A model generated the notes under the pieces. It had not been told where the DNA came from, searched no databases, and saw only the letters and a program-made list of their open reading frames with translations. Both the position numbers and the translations under genes were made by a program. 6,143 nucleotides of DNA from Chitinophagaceae bacterium. Lineage in GTDB: Bacteria > Bacteroidota > Bacteroidia > Chitinophagales > Chitinophagaceae. The stretch is from contig JAJAZO010000096.1 in assembly GCA_026785745.1 (NCBI GenBank), positions 1 to 6,143 on the forward strand. The letters are read 5' to 3'. Below, in pieces: positions 1-6,143 of the stretch; position 1 is the first letter of the stretch; each line of letters starts with the position of its first letter.

Positions 1-48
1 ATCTACTTTACTTACAATATCAAAAGATGGCATAATTAGCAGTTTTTA

Positions 49-76
49 GTTTGTAGTTGTTGGTTTGTAGCTCTTC
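49..76. repeat. Short imperfect tandem repeat, 14-base unit
   Basis: Two adjacent 14-base units both begin with GTTTGTAG (49-56 and 63-70) and agree at about 11 of 14 positions. The tract is T/G-rich on the plus strand. It lies in the gene-free left edge of the window, beyond the terminator of the receptor gene. Two copies are too few to call a functional array; it may simply be low-complexity intergenic DNA. Confidence 0.4.
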
Positions 77-154
77 AAATGTAAGATTGTTTTATCTTTT
101 AAAAACGCTGATATGCTGAGAAACCTGAAAAAAGTAATCCAGGGATTGTTTGAT

Positions 155-187
155 AAAAAAGAGGCTGTCCCTTTTGAGACAGCCTCT
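155..187 (-). terminator. Rho-independent terminator of the outer-membrane receptor gene
   Basis: A perfect 10-base-pair stem is formed by AGAGGCTGTC (160-169) and GACAGCCTCT (178-187), with an 8-base loop. Read on the minus strand, the stem is GC-rich and is followed at once by a run of six T (plus-strand A at 155-160, the first overlapping the stem base). It starts 28 bases past the receptor stop codon, so it should end that transcript. On the plus strand the hairpin has no T-run after it, so it looks one-directional. Confidence 0.93.
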
Positions 188-215
188 GGCTAAAGATTCA
201 TGGCTATACTTTCTT

Positions 216-2708
216 TTAATTTCCTGTTTTTACTCTCCCCTGCTCATCCGATGCACCACTTTCTCTTTTACCGCTGCTGGCTTTCAATTTTCCTTTATTG
301 AAGCGGTAAGTAAATCCAAGCCCAATTTGTCTTGAATCTCTTACTTGTTTAAAAGCGACATCAATATTACTGTAGAGAATATTACCTTTCGCTTTTTGAG
401 TATATAAAATATCCTTTGCAACAAAACGAATTGTGCCTTTCCCCTTCATAACCTGTTTACTTACACCCAGGTTCATTACACCCAGTGGTTGGATTTTAAA
501 TACTCCCTCAAGTGAAGCTGTCTGGTAAAAACCACCTAACTCTGCACTCCAGGTTTTTGACAGCTTAAACTGGTTGGAAACATTCAGCTGACCTGTTGTA
601 GCGCTAAGTGAAACATAATCATTGTTTACAATTCCCTTAAATAAGTTATTATAAACATTTACATACAAATTAGCTGTCCACCATTTTTTTATTGAACCAC
701 CTGCAGCAACAGAAACACCATACTGACGCTGGCTGGCAATGTTTAATTTTGTGACAAAGGTTTCATTTTTATTGATATTTTGCTCCAATACATCGCTGAT
801 AATGTCAGTGGTATTGCTATAATTTAATGTGGTAGTTAAAAAACCTTTATACGTATGGCTCAACTCTATATTATGACTGAATTGCGGTTGCAGATTAGGA
901 TTTCCCTGTTCAAATGTATATTTATCAAGGAAGTGGATAAAGGGATTCAGGTCTTCATAATCCGGGCGGTTAATACGCCGGCCATAATTCACCACAAAAC
1001 TGTTCTTTTCATTAGCAGTGTACTGTATATATGCAGTAGGAAATAACTGCGTGTAGTTTCTTTTAAAGTACTTGTCAATAAATAAGAATTTGCCCTGTAC
1101 CGAATTATACTCATAGCCACTAGAATGCCCGTCTGAATTGGTATTTTCTACCCTTAATCCAAACTGGCCGCTCCATTTTTTACCAAAAGGCCTGCTATAG
1201 TTTACATAGACAGCATTCACATTTTCTTTATAGATAAAGTGATTACTTCTTCCGCTATCAAGTATTGGCTGCTTATTCACAAGGTTATTATAAACACCAT
1301 CGTTATCAGTTTTCACATAACTTGATTTCCATCCTGCTTCAAACTTTGCGCCTTTTTTTAATGGATGAGAATAATCGGCTTTGCCCGAATATATTTTAAT
1401 GTTTTGCGGCAGGTTTCCCAATAATGTATCAGGTATAAAAGTTGGTTGCCCAACAGTGTTAAAATATGAATTCACCAAACTTTGAGCATCCGTGCTGCGA
1501 TAGGAAAGGTAATCTGCGTCTGCAGTCAGTTCTTTTCCTGTTGAATCAAACACATGACGAAAATTCAGGTTGGTGCTGAAATTTTTCCATTTTCTTTCGT
1601 TACTGGCATGACCAAGTGTTTTACTTTGCAAAACACCAGCCTGATTAGATATGTTTATATCACTTCTGCTATCAAAAGTTCCGGGGTTATAAAATCCACT
1701 TACTACTGCACCTAATGTTGTTTTCCTGGTTGAGAAATAATCTATACCAATTTTTCCATTGATGGATTCACCATGTTCTTTAATTCTTGTCTCTTGATCA
1801 AAAAGTGACTTTACGATTTTAGTATCAGGCTCAATAAACTTTCTTTGAATATCCAGTTCCTGAAAATTGGTGCGATTGCTATAACCTAAATTGGTAAAAA
1901 GGTTAACCTTATTTTTACGATAATTAAAATTAAAAGATTCGCTGTTTTTTAAATAACGTCCCTGGTTCCAGTTGGAAGACAGGCTTCCATTATATCCAAA
2001 CTGCTTTGTTTTTTTAGTTTTAATGTTGATAATACCGCTGTTTCCGGCTGCATCGTATTTAGCTGGTGGGTTAGTCATTATTTCAATCTGGTCTAATTGA
2101 CTTTCATTCATATTCCGCAGGTAATTGTCCAAGTCAGTTCCGGCGAGATAACTTGGTCTTCCGTCAATGTACACTTGTACACCTTGCTTTCCTTTCAAAC
2201 TAATGTTGCCATCTTTATCTACTGATATGCCGGGAGATTTTTCCAATACTTCCATGGCTGTTGCACCTGCATTGGTAATTGATGCCTCAACATTCACAAT
2301 TGTTCTGTCAAGTTTTTGTTCAATCAATGGTCTTTTTGCTGTCACGGTAACCTCATTCAATGCCTTTGGTTTTGGAACCAGTTCAATTGTCTTTAATGAA
2401 ACCACAGCATTTGTTGCAGTAATATCAAAAGTTTCAGAAAATCCTTTGCTGTGACCAACGGCAGAAACTGAAACGAAATATTTGCCTTCAGCCACCGCAT
2501 CAAATTCATACTTACCGGTTTTATCGGCAACACTCATCTTCGCTACCGATGAGTCTTTAGCTCGTATTAAGGTAATGGTGGCGGATTCAATAGTTTTAGC
2601 GCTACCGTCTATTATGGTACCGGTAATCTTCCCATTAGCTACCTGCGCCTGGCTTACAAAGGAAAGGGTTGTCAAAGCGACTGTCAGCATGGTTAAAATC
2701 TTTCTCAT
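216..2708 (-). CDS. TonB-dependent-receptor-like outer membrane beta-barrel family protein
   Basis: This 830-residue protein is predicted to sit in the outer membrane as a plugged beta-barrel. Residues 1-21 form a signal peptide (basic MRK start, hydrophobic core, likely cleavage after VSQA). Residues about 25-110 look like a carboxypeptidase-regulatory-like beta-sandwich (GKITGTIID, then KTGKYEFDAVAEGKYFVSV). LNEVTVTAKRP (117-127) leads into a plug domain at about 117-232, with motifs VLEKSPGISVDKDGNISLKG, VYIDGRPS, IEIMTNPPAKYDAAGNSGIINIKT. The rest alternates aromatic and polar strands as in the Bacteroidota 'outer membrane protein beta-barrel' family; the last strand is near IGLGFTYRFNKG. 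A charged tail of about 20 residues follows, instead of the terminal aromatic residue usual in other Gram-negatives. No SusD-like lipoprotein gene is adjacent and it is shorter than typical SusC proteins, so a glycan-uptake role is not supported. The substrate is unknown. The ATG at 2708 is preceded by an A-rich leader, common in this phylum. The gene appears complete, with its own promoter and terminator. Confidence 0.92.
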   Translation of the reverse strand: MRKILTMLTVALTTLSFVSQAQVANGKITGTIIDGSAKTIESATITLIRAKDSSVAKMSVADKTGKYEFDAVAEGKYFVSVSAVGHSKGFSETFDITATNAVVSLKTIELVPKPKALNEVTVTAKRPLIEQKLDRTIVNVEASITNAGATAMEVLEKSPGISVDKDGNISLKGKQGVQVYIDGRPSYLAGTDLDNYLRNMNESQLDQIEIMTNPPAKYDAAGNSGIINIKTKKTKQFGYNGSLSSNWNQGRYLKNSESFNFNYRKNKVNLFTNLGYSNRTNFQELDIQRKFIEPDTKIVKSLFDQETRIKEHGESINGKIGIDYFSTRKTTLGAVVSGFYNPGTFDSRSDINISNQAGVLQSKTLGHASNERKWKNFSTNLNFRHVFDSTGKELTADADYLSYRSTDAQSLVNSYFNTVGQPTFIPDTLLGNLPQNIKIYSGKADYSHPLKKGAKFEAGWKSSYVKTDNDGVYNNLVNKQPILDSGRSNHFIYKENVNAVYVNYSRPFGKKWSGQFGLRVENTNSDGHSSGYEYNSVQGKFLFIDKYFKRNYTQLFPTAYIQYTANEKNSFVVNYGRRINRPDYEDLNPFIHFLDKYTFEQGNPNLQPQFSHNIELSHTYKGFLTTTLNYSNTTDIISDVLEQNINKNETFVTKLNIASQRQYGVSVAAGGSIKKWWTANLYVNVYNNLFKGIVNNDYVSLSATTGQLNVSNQFKLSKTWSAELGGFYQTASLEGVFKIQPLGVMNLGVSKQVMKGKGTIRFVAKDILYTQKAKGNILYSNIDVAFKQVRDSRQIGLGFTYRFNKGKLKASSGKRESGASDEQGRVKTGN

Positions 2709-2754
2709 TTTCGTTGTTTTTTATGTTTTGTACTATACTTTAATTATTACAGGT

Positions 2755-2762
2755 CAAAACTA
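2755..2762 (-). promoter_or_regulatory. Bacteroidota-type -7 promoter element of the receptor gene
   Basis: The minus strand reads TAGTTTTG, an exact match to the TAnnTTTG consensus used by the primary sigma factor of Bacteroidota. It would place the transcript start near 2748 and give a 5' leader of about 40 bases before the ATG at 2708. The best -33 candidate is TTG at 2780-2778 (minus strand), 15 bases upstream of the -7 box. That is slightly shorter than the usual 17-23 base spacing, so the promoter may be weak or depend on an activator. Consensus matching only. Confidence 0.65.
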
Positions 2763-2786
2763 TGTACTTTGTATCGCCAAGTACAT
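2762..2786. promoter_or_regulatory. 25-base inverted repeat overlapping the receptor promoter (putative operator)
   Basis: The arms ATGTACTTTG (2762-2771) and CCAAGTACAT (2777-2786) are reverse complements at 9 of 10 positions and surround a 5-base centre, TATCG. The dyad fills the space between the -33 candidate and the -7 box, the classical place for a repressor site. The outer GTACT...AGTAC half-sites resemble those described for PadR-type regulators, but no such regulator is encoded in this window, so the binder is unknown. Confidence 0.55.
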
Positions 2787-2797
2787 TGTTTTAAATT

Positions 2798-2829
2798 AAA
2801 CGGCCTGTTTTAGGGATAACCGGCCGTTT
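2798..2829 (-). terminator. Long hairpin, possible terminator of the kinase-regulator transcript
   Basis: AAACGGCC (2798-2805) pairs perfectly with GGCCGTTT (2822-2829). The stem can extend past a 1x1 mismatch through GTT/AAC (2807-2809 with 2818-2820), leaving an 8-base loop. On the minus strand the stem ends in GTTT and runs into TTTAATTT, a short and interrupted T-rich tract. This fits a weak intrinsic terminator for the operon coming from 4955-3041, although it lies about 210 bases past the regulator stop codon. It could instead be an attenuator or protein site. Confidence 0.45.
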
Positions 2830-2932
2830 CTGGTGACATCTGTGTGACGCAGAGCAAGAAGTGTGGTTACAGAAACCCGCAATTTTCTGACAAAAGGTGT
2901 ATAAGACCGATGAGTGGAAAAAGCCTGCAAAT

Positions 2933-2965
2933 TCGCTGACATCTCGAAAATATATCGCTGATATC
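2933..2965. repeat. Pair of 11-base direct repeats at 22-base spacing
   Basis: TCGCTGACATC (2933-2943) and TCGCTGATATC (2955-2965) differ at one position and start 22 bases apart, close to two helical turns. A partial third copy, TGACATC, occurs at 2834-2840. LytTR-domain regulators typically bind two direct repeats spaced by about two turns, so this is a candidate site for such a regulator. The sequence does not clearly match published LytTR consensus motifs, so this is a suggestion only. Confidence 0.4.
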
Positions 2966-3040
2966 CGCCGGAAAAGATGAATCCCGCAATATGCAGGTTA
3001 AGATTGATGAAGTGAGTGATGTGAGGAACAATGTTTCTTT

Positions 3041-3808
3041 CTATAGGCCGAACTCTGCCCTTATTGCATCATGGTAGGTGCGGCCAGAAGTAAGCCGGTT
3101 AGCAGCTTTATCGTCCATTATAAAAAGGTAGCGACTATTGAAATGACGGTGCATTTCTTTTATTTTATCCTTATTAATAATGTATGATTTTTGGATGCGG
3201 AAGAATTGAGGCGGTAGTTTCTCTTCGAATGTAGTTAGCGATTGGTCAGTTATATGCTTTTGGCCATCTATAGTATAAATAAAAACATATTTATCACTGG
3301 CTTCCATATAACTAATGTTCTCGTACCGGATAAGATTTATCCTGTCGCCGGTCTTTATGGGAAGGGTTGTTGCTTTTTGTGGTGCCTGGAACTGGCGGAT
3401 GATTTCCTGCAATCCCGCAACATCAATCTTCTGCGAAGACAATCGTCCGAATTGCTTCAGCTTATTGATGCTTTGCTCCAGTCTTTCTTCTTTGATTGGC
3501 TTTAACAGGTAGTCTATAGAAAAGGTTTCAAATGCTTTGATAGCATATTGCTCATAGGCGGTTGTAAAAATAATATTTGGCTTTACTTTCAGTTGGTCAA
3601 TTACTTCAAACCCGGTGAGGTCGGGCATTTGTATGTCTAAAAAAATTACATCAGGCTTCAACTCTTCTATTTTAGCAATAGCTTCTCTCCCATTACCAGC
3701 TTCCGCAATTACTTCCACCACATCATTATATTGCTGCAAAAGACTTTTCATCAGTCGCCTGGCAGCAGGTTCATCATCTATTACAATCGCTTTAAATAGC
3801 TGACTCAT
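3041..3808 (-). CDS. LytTR-family response regulator transcription factor
   Basis: This 255-residue cytoplasmic protein receives phosphate from a sensor kinase and binds DNA. The receiver domain (about 1-120) has the acidic pair D11/D12, phospho-acceptor D58 in FLDIQMP, conserved T82/T83 in FTTAYEQYA and K103 in LLKPI. A linker (about 121-147) leads to a LytTR DNA-binding domain (about 148-250), recognised by IKTGDRINLIRYENISYMEA, then KYVFIYT, the FFRIQKSYIINKDKI segment and the closing RLTSGRTYHDAI. Length and domain order are standard for the LytR/AlgR type. Its start overlaps the end of the kinase gene upstream by 17 bases, so the two are probably translationally coupled. All receiver key residues are present, so it should be phosphorylatable. 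The regulated genes are not evident; the receptor gene downstream is a possible target only by position. Confidence 0.95.
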   Translation of the reverse strand: MSQLFKAIVIDDEPAARRLMKSLLQQYNDVVEVIAEAGNGREAIAKIEELKPDVIFLDIQMPDLTGFEVIDQLKVKPNIIFTTAYEQYAIKAFETFSIDYLLKPIKEERLEQSINKLKQFGRLSSQKIDVAGLQEIIRQFQAPQKATTLPIKTGDRINLIRYENISYMEASDKYVFIYTIDGQKHITDQSLTTFEEKLPPQFFRIQKSYIINKDKIKEMHRHFNSRYLFIMDDKAANRLTSGRTYHDAIRAEFGL

Positions 3809-4955
3809 CTTTTACTAATTTATGAATATGTAAAGAGACCTGTTTTACCGGCTGGTTGCTGAAACGCATCTCATAGTTGTCAGGGAAAAGCAGGTCCAGC
3901 TTGTCGTACACACTTTTTACTCCGTATCCGGGGTTTAGCTCATCCGGAAATGCAGGGCCTGAGTCTGCAACATTCATTACCAGCCCTGTGCCTTCTCTTT
4001 TTACTTCCAGGTTTATCTCCGTCATTTGCCCGGTTGCCTTTAGTCCATGCTTTACAGCATTTTCGGCCAATGGCTGCAGAATAAAACGGGGAACTAAATA
4101 ATTGTCTAAGCCGTCCTCCACCTTCAAGGTATAATTCAGTTTGTCTTCAAACCTTATTTTTTCAATCTGTAAATACACATTCGCCATTTCTACTTCATCC
4201 TTTACTGTTGAGTAATTATTATTGCTGTAATTTATACTATACCGGAATAAATCAGCCAATGCAATGGTCATCTTCCGGGCTTTCTTTCCATCAGTAATAG
4301 AAAGGTCAGCAATTGAGTTTAAGGCATTGTATAAAAAATGGGGATTGATTTTAGAATGAAGGGCATCTAACTCAGCTTTCGTTTTCAATGCCATCAACTT
4401 TGTCAACTCCAGTTCTTTCTCATTCATTTTACGTTTACGTTCCAGTTCCACATAATTAACAGCAGTATATATCAACCCGGTGACCAGGGCATTAATGTAA
4501 GCGAAAATCAGCGTTGCGTGAAGATTCTTAAACTTCATCCCGTTATCGGTATAGTTTATTGCTGCATAAATAACAATTGCGGAAATAACTATAGATAAAA
4601 TAATAACAGCATGATGTTTTATAAAAGACATTGTCTTTACGGCTGGGATACGGCTAACAAGCCAAACCGTATTAAAAACAAACAAAACGATTATTATAAT
4701 CTGTCCTAATTGCTTCAAAATTAAATTCAGCAATCCCTTTTTAGAGACGCCTGTAATCATTTCCGGAGAAGTAAGTGCCAATAAAGCCGACATAATAAGA
4801 ATTGCTATTGACAGTACTACAAGATTGCGTCTCAACCAAACATTTCTTATTCCCGAAAAAAGTCTTTTATTAATTGATAGAAGAAGAATTGCTACAGCAA
4901 GAAGAACCGTAGAAATAAGGATTAGAATTATCTGTATTATTAAAGAATAGTGCAT
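3792..4955 (-). CDS. LytS-like membrane sensor histidine kinase (His_kinase family)
   Basis: This 387-residue inner-membrane kinase is predicted to autophosphorylate and pass phosphate to the LytTR regulator encoded just downstream. About five hydrophobic segments (near residues 4-27, 44-61, 83-101, 115-133, 147-168) form the sensor part, with no recognisable extracellular ligand domain. A charged helix (about 170-200) connects to the His_kinase domain: phospho-acceptor His206 in SKINPHFLYNALNSI, then an ATPase domain with N-box LQPLAENAVKHG (293-304), DSG (331-333) and the short glycine motif GYGVKSVYDKL. This is the LytS/YehU class rather than the classical HisKA class. I chose the ATG at 4955. 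An in-frame TTG at 4970 would add five residues, but TTG starts are rare in this phylum and no ribosome site supports it. The signal sensed is unknown. The 3' end overlaps the regulator gene by 17 bases. Confidence 0.94.
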   Translation of the reverse strand: MHYSLIIQIILILISTVLLAVAILLLSINKRLFSGIRNVWLRRNLVVLSIAILIMSALLALTSPEMITGVSKKGLLNLILKQLGQIIIIVLFVFNTVWLVSRIPAVKTMSFIKHHAVIILSIVISAIVIYAAINYTDNGMKFKNLHATLIFAYINALVTGLIYTAVNYVELERKRKMNEKELELTKLMALKTKAELDALHSKINPHFLYNALNSIADLSITDGKKARKMTIALADLFRYSINYSNNNYSTVKDEVEMANVYLQIEKIRFEDKLNYTLKVEDGLDNYLVPRFILQPLAENAVKHGLKATGQMTEINLEVKREGTGLVMNVADSGPAFPDELNPGYGVKSVYDKLDLLFPDNYEMRFSNQPVKQVSLHIHKLVKDESAI

Positions 4956-5061
4956 AGATAGTACTGGCAAGATATTAAAAACCGGCAGGTATAGCTATGC
5001 AGGGGTTCGTAAACTATCGTTTTTAAGGGCCGAACTGATTATATTGCAGGAAAATTTACCA
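4956..5061. promoter_or_regulatory. Divergent intergenic region with nested palindromes
   Basis: These 106 bases must hold the promoters of both the sensor kinase (minus) and threonine aldolase (plus). TTAAAAAC (4975-4982) and GTTTTTAA (5019-5026) are a perfect 8-base inverted repeat, 36 bases apart. Between them lies the perfect 8-base palindrome ATAGCTAT (4991-4998). I found no convincing TAnnTTTG match on either strand, so exact promoter positions cannot be given. AGGA at 5048-5051 is a plausible ribosome site for the ATG at 5062. Confidence 0.4.
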
Positions 5062-6078
5062 ATGATTATTGATTACAGGTCAGACACCGTAACCAAGCCA
5101 ACACCCGGCATGATGGAAGCCATGATGACCGCCAAAGTGGGTGATGATGTGTTTGGTGAAGACCCATCCATTAATGAACTGGAAAACATGGGTGCCAATA
5201 TGTTTGGTATGGAAGCATCCCTTTTTTGTCCTTCCGGCACCATGACGAACCAAATTGCTATTAAATGCCATACACAACCCGGTGATGAAGTAATCTGTGA
5301 TGAAAGCTCTCATGTGTATCAATATGAAGGCGGTGGTATTGCATCTAACTCCGGTGCTTCGGTAAAATTATTGCAGGGGAATTTCGGAAGAATAACTGCA
5401 GATCAGGTAAAAGTATCCATACAGCCGGATGATGCACACCGGGCTCATACCAGTTTGGTTTCGTTGGAAAATACTTCTAACCGTGGCGGAGGCAGTTGCT
5501 ATGATTTTGAAGAAATAAAAAAGATACAAGCTGTTTGTAATGAAAATAAGCTTGCCATCCATCTTGATGGGGCAAGATTATGGAATGCATTAGTAGCAAA
5601 AGGAGAAACACCAAAACAATACGGCGAAGCATTTGACAGTATTTCAATCTGCCTTAGTAAAAGCTTAGGCTGCCCGGTGGGGAGTTTACTGCTTGGCAAA
5701 AAAAATTTTATAAAAAAAGCAAGAAGGATAAGAAAAGTATTTGGCGGTGGTATGCGGCAAGCTGGTTTTATCGCCGCTGCCGGCATCTATGCATTACAAA
5801 ATAATATTGAACGCCTTGCAGAAGACCATGTACATACCAAACAAATAGCTGATGTTATTGCCACAAAAGAATTTGTGAAGATGGTACTCCCTGTTGAGAC
5901 GAATATCATCATATTCGAATTGAAGGAAAATTTAACAGCCCCTGACCTGGTAGCTAAACTAAAAGAACATTCCATTTTAGGTTATGCTATTTCTCCTAAC
6001 AGGGTTCGCTTAGTAGTTCACTTGGATATTACTAAAGAAATGGTGGCAAAAACGATTGAAGTCTTTAACCAATTATAA
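5062..6078 (+). CDS. ltaE: Low-specificity L-threonine aldolase (PLP-dependent)
   Basis: This 338-residue cytoplasmic enzyme cleaves L-threonine or L-allo-threonine to glycine and acetaldehyde, using pyridoxal phosphate (fold type I, beta-eliminating lyase family). The whole family pattern is visible: YRSDTVTKPTPGM at the N-terminus, VGDDVFGEDP, the phosphate-binding PSGTMTNQ (57-64), the cofactor-stacking His84 in SSHVYQYE, SLENTSNRGG, HLDGARLWNA with Asp169 and Arg172, and the Schiff-base Lys200 in CLSKSLGCPVGSLL. GGGMRQAGFIAAAGIYAL (228-245) and the carboxylate-binding NRVRLVVHLD near the C-terminus follow. Length agrees with E. coli LtaE (about 333 residues). I start at ATG 5062 because the family begins MI(I)D-RSDTVT and AGGA lies 10 bases upstream; a TTG at 5044 would add six residues without family support. 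Stereospecificity cannot be read from sequence. The next gene follows after 13 bases, so co-transcription is likely. Confidence 0.95.
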   Translation: MIIDYRSDTVTKPTPGMMEAMMTAKVGDDVFGEDPSINELENMGANMFGMEASLFCPSGTMTNQIAIKCHTQPGDEVICDESSHVYQYEGGGIASNSGASVKLLQGNFGRITADQVKVSIQPDDAHRAHTSLVSLENTSNRGGGSCYDFEEIKKIQAVCNENKLAIHLDGARLWNALVAKGETPKQYGEAFDSISICLSKSLGCPVGSLLLGKKNFIKKARRIRKVFGGGMRQAGFIAAAGIYALQNNIERLAEDHVHTKQIADVIATKEFVKMVLPVETNIIIFELKENLTAPDLVAKLKEHSILGYAISPNRVRLVVHLDITKEMVAKTIEVFNQL

Positions 6079-6091
6079 TACCGAAGAAACA

Positions 6092-6143
6092 ATGTTACCA
6101 AAAGTAAACCCAACATCAACAAAAGCCTGGACGGCATTGCAAC
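6092..6143 (+). CDS. pgi: Glucose-6-phosphate isomerase, N-terminal fragment (cut by window edge)
   Basis: Only the first 17 codons are present: MLPKVNPTSTKAWTALQ, running off the right edge. The NPT-x-T-x-AW-x-ALQ pattern matches the start of bacterial glucose-6-phosphate isomerase (compare NPTQTAAWQALQ in E. coli Pgi). This glycolytic enzyme interconverts glucose-6-phosphate and fructose-6-phosphate in the cytoplasm. The ATG lies 13 bases after the threonine aldolase stop, behind the purine-rich GAAGAAACA, so the two may share a transcript. The identification rests on a short but distinctive segment; truncation is due to the window, not to gene damage. Confidence 0.8.
   Translation, partial: MLPKVNPTSTKAWTALQ

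Larger units (their letters stand above)
2709..3040. other. 332-base intergenic regulatory region between receptor and response regulator
   Basis: No gene is supported here. From the receptor outward it holds an A-rich leader (minus strand), a TAnnTTTG promoter element (2755-2762), a 25-base dyad (2762-2786), a long hairpin (2798-2829) and two 11-base direct repeats (2933-2943, 2955-2965). It is long for a gap between two same-strand genes in this window, which suggests independent control of the receptor. A minus-strand frame stays open across much of it (last ATG at 2942, stop at 2796, 48 codons), but the encoded peptide is unrecognisable and the frame overlaps the hairpin. Confidence 0.7.

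Noticed and set aside
1..154. A gene, RNA gene or mobile-element end at the left edge
   Set aside because: I see no credible start, no tRNA-like fold and no terminal inverted repeat. The stretch is AT-rich with only the short tandem repeat; a gene beyond the edge cannot be judged.
216..2708. SusC-type glycan uptake receptor of a polysaccharide utilisation locus
   Set aside because: There is no susD-like gene, no glycoside hydrolase and no sugar-responsive hybrid regulator nearby, and the protein is shorter than typical SusC proteins.
2482..2799. 105-codon plus-strand open frame running from inside the receptor gene into the intergenic region
   Set aside because: It is antisense to the receptor's signal peptide and N-terminal domain for most of its length, has no family resemblance, and its end crosses the promoter and dyad. 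It is best explained as a shadow of the real minus-strand gene.
5044..5061. TTG start giving threonine aldolase six extra residues
   Set aside because: The family begins at the MI(I)D-RSDTVT segment, AGGA is correctly spaced for ATG 5062, and TTG starts are uncommon in this phylum.
5080..5322. 80-codon minus-strand open frame opposite the start of threonine aldolase
   Set aside because: It lies fully opposite a strongly conserved enzyme, is histidine- and glycine-rich as expected from antisense translation, and has no supporting start signals.
1..6143. CRISPR array, insertion sequence, phage or defence system
   Set aside because: There are no regularly spaced repeats beyond two copies, no transposase or integrase motif, and every substantial gene is assigned to a known family.

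Overview
The window looks like a piece of a Bacteroidota chromosome, most plausibly from the Chitinophagia/Sphingobacteriia side. The grounds are an outer-membrane receptor with the N-terminal carboxypeptidase-regulatory-like domain typical of that phylum, a LytS/LytTR-type two-component pair, a TAnnTTTG promoter element, mostly weak Shine-Dalgarno signals and A/T-rich intergenic DNA. The genus assignment is inference; there is no rRNA or other marker here.

Layout. Positions 1-154 hold no gene I can support, only a short T/G-rich tandem repeat. A strong intrinsic terminator (155-187, minus) closes an 830-residue TonB-dependent-receptor-like outer-membrane beta-barrel protein (216-2708, minus). 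Upstream of it is a 332-base gene-free stretch (2709-3040). This carries a consensus Bacteroidota -7 element, a 25-base dyad lying over the promoter spacer, a long hairpin and a pair of 11-base near-identical direct repeats spaced by 22 bases. Next on the minus strand are a LytTR response regulator (3041-3808) and its sensor kinase (3792-4955), which overlap by 17 bases and are surely co-expressed. A 106-base divergent intergenic region separates the kinase from a plus-strand PLP-dependent threonine aldolase (5062-6078). Thirteen bases later the first 17 codons of glucose-6-phosphate isomerase begin and run off the window edge.

How the parts relate. The kinase-regulator pair is a complete signalling unit: membrane sensing, phosphotransfer from His206 to Asp58, and LytTR DNA binding. 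Its target is not shown by the sequence. The receptor immediately downstream on the same strand is one candidate, but it has its own promoter and a possible terminator in front of it. Threonine aldolase and glucose-6-phosphate isomerase are housekeeping metabolic genes, possibly co-transcribed because they are closely spaced. All genes appear intact except the last, which is cut by the window edge. I see no mobile element, CRISPR array, RNA gene or obvious new multi-gene system. The most interesting DNA is the regulatory stretch at 2709-3040.
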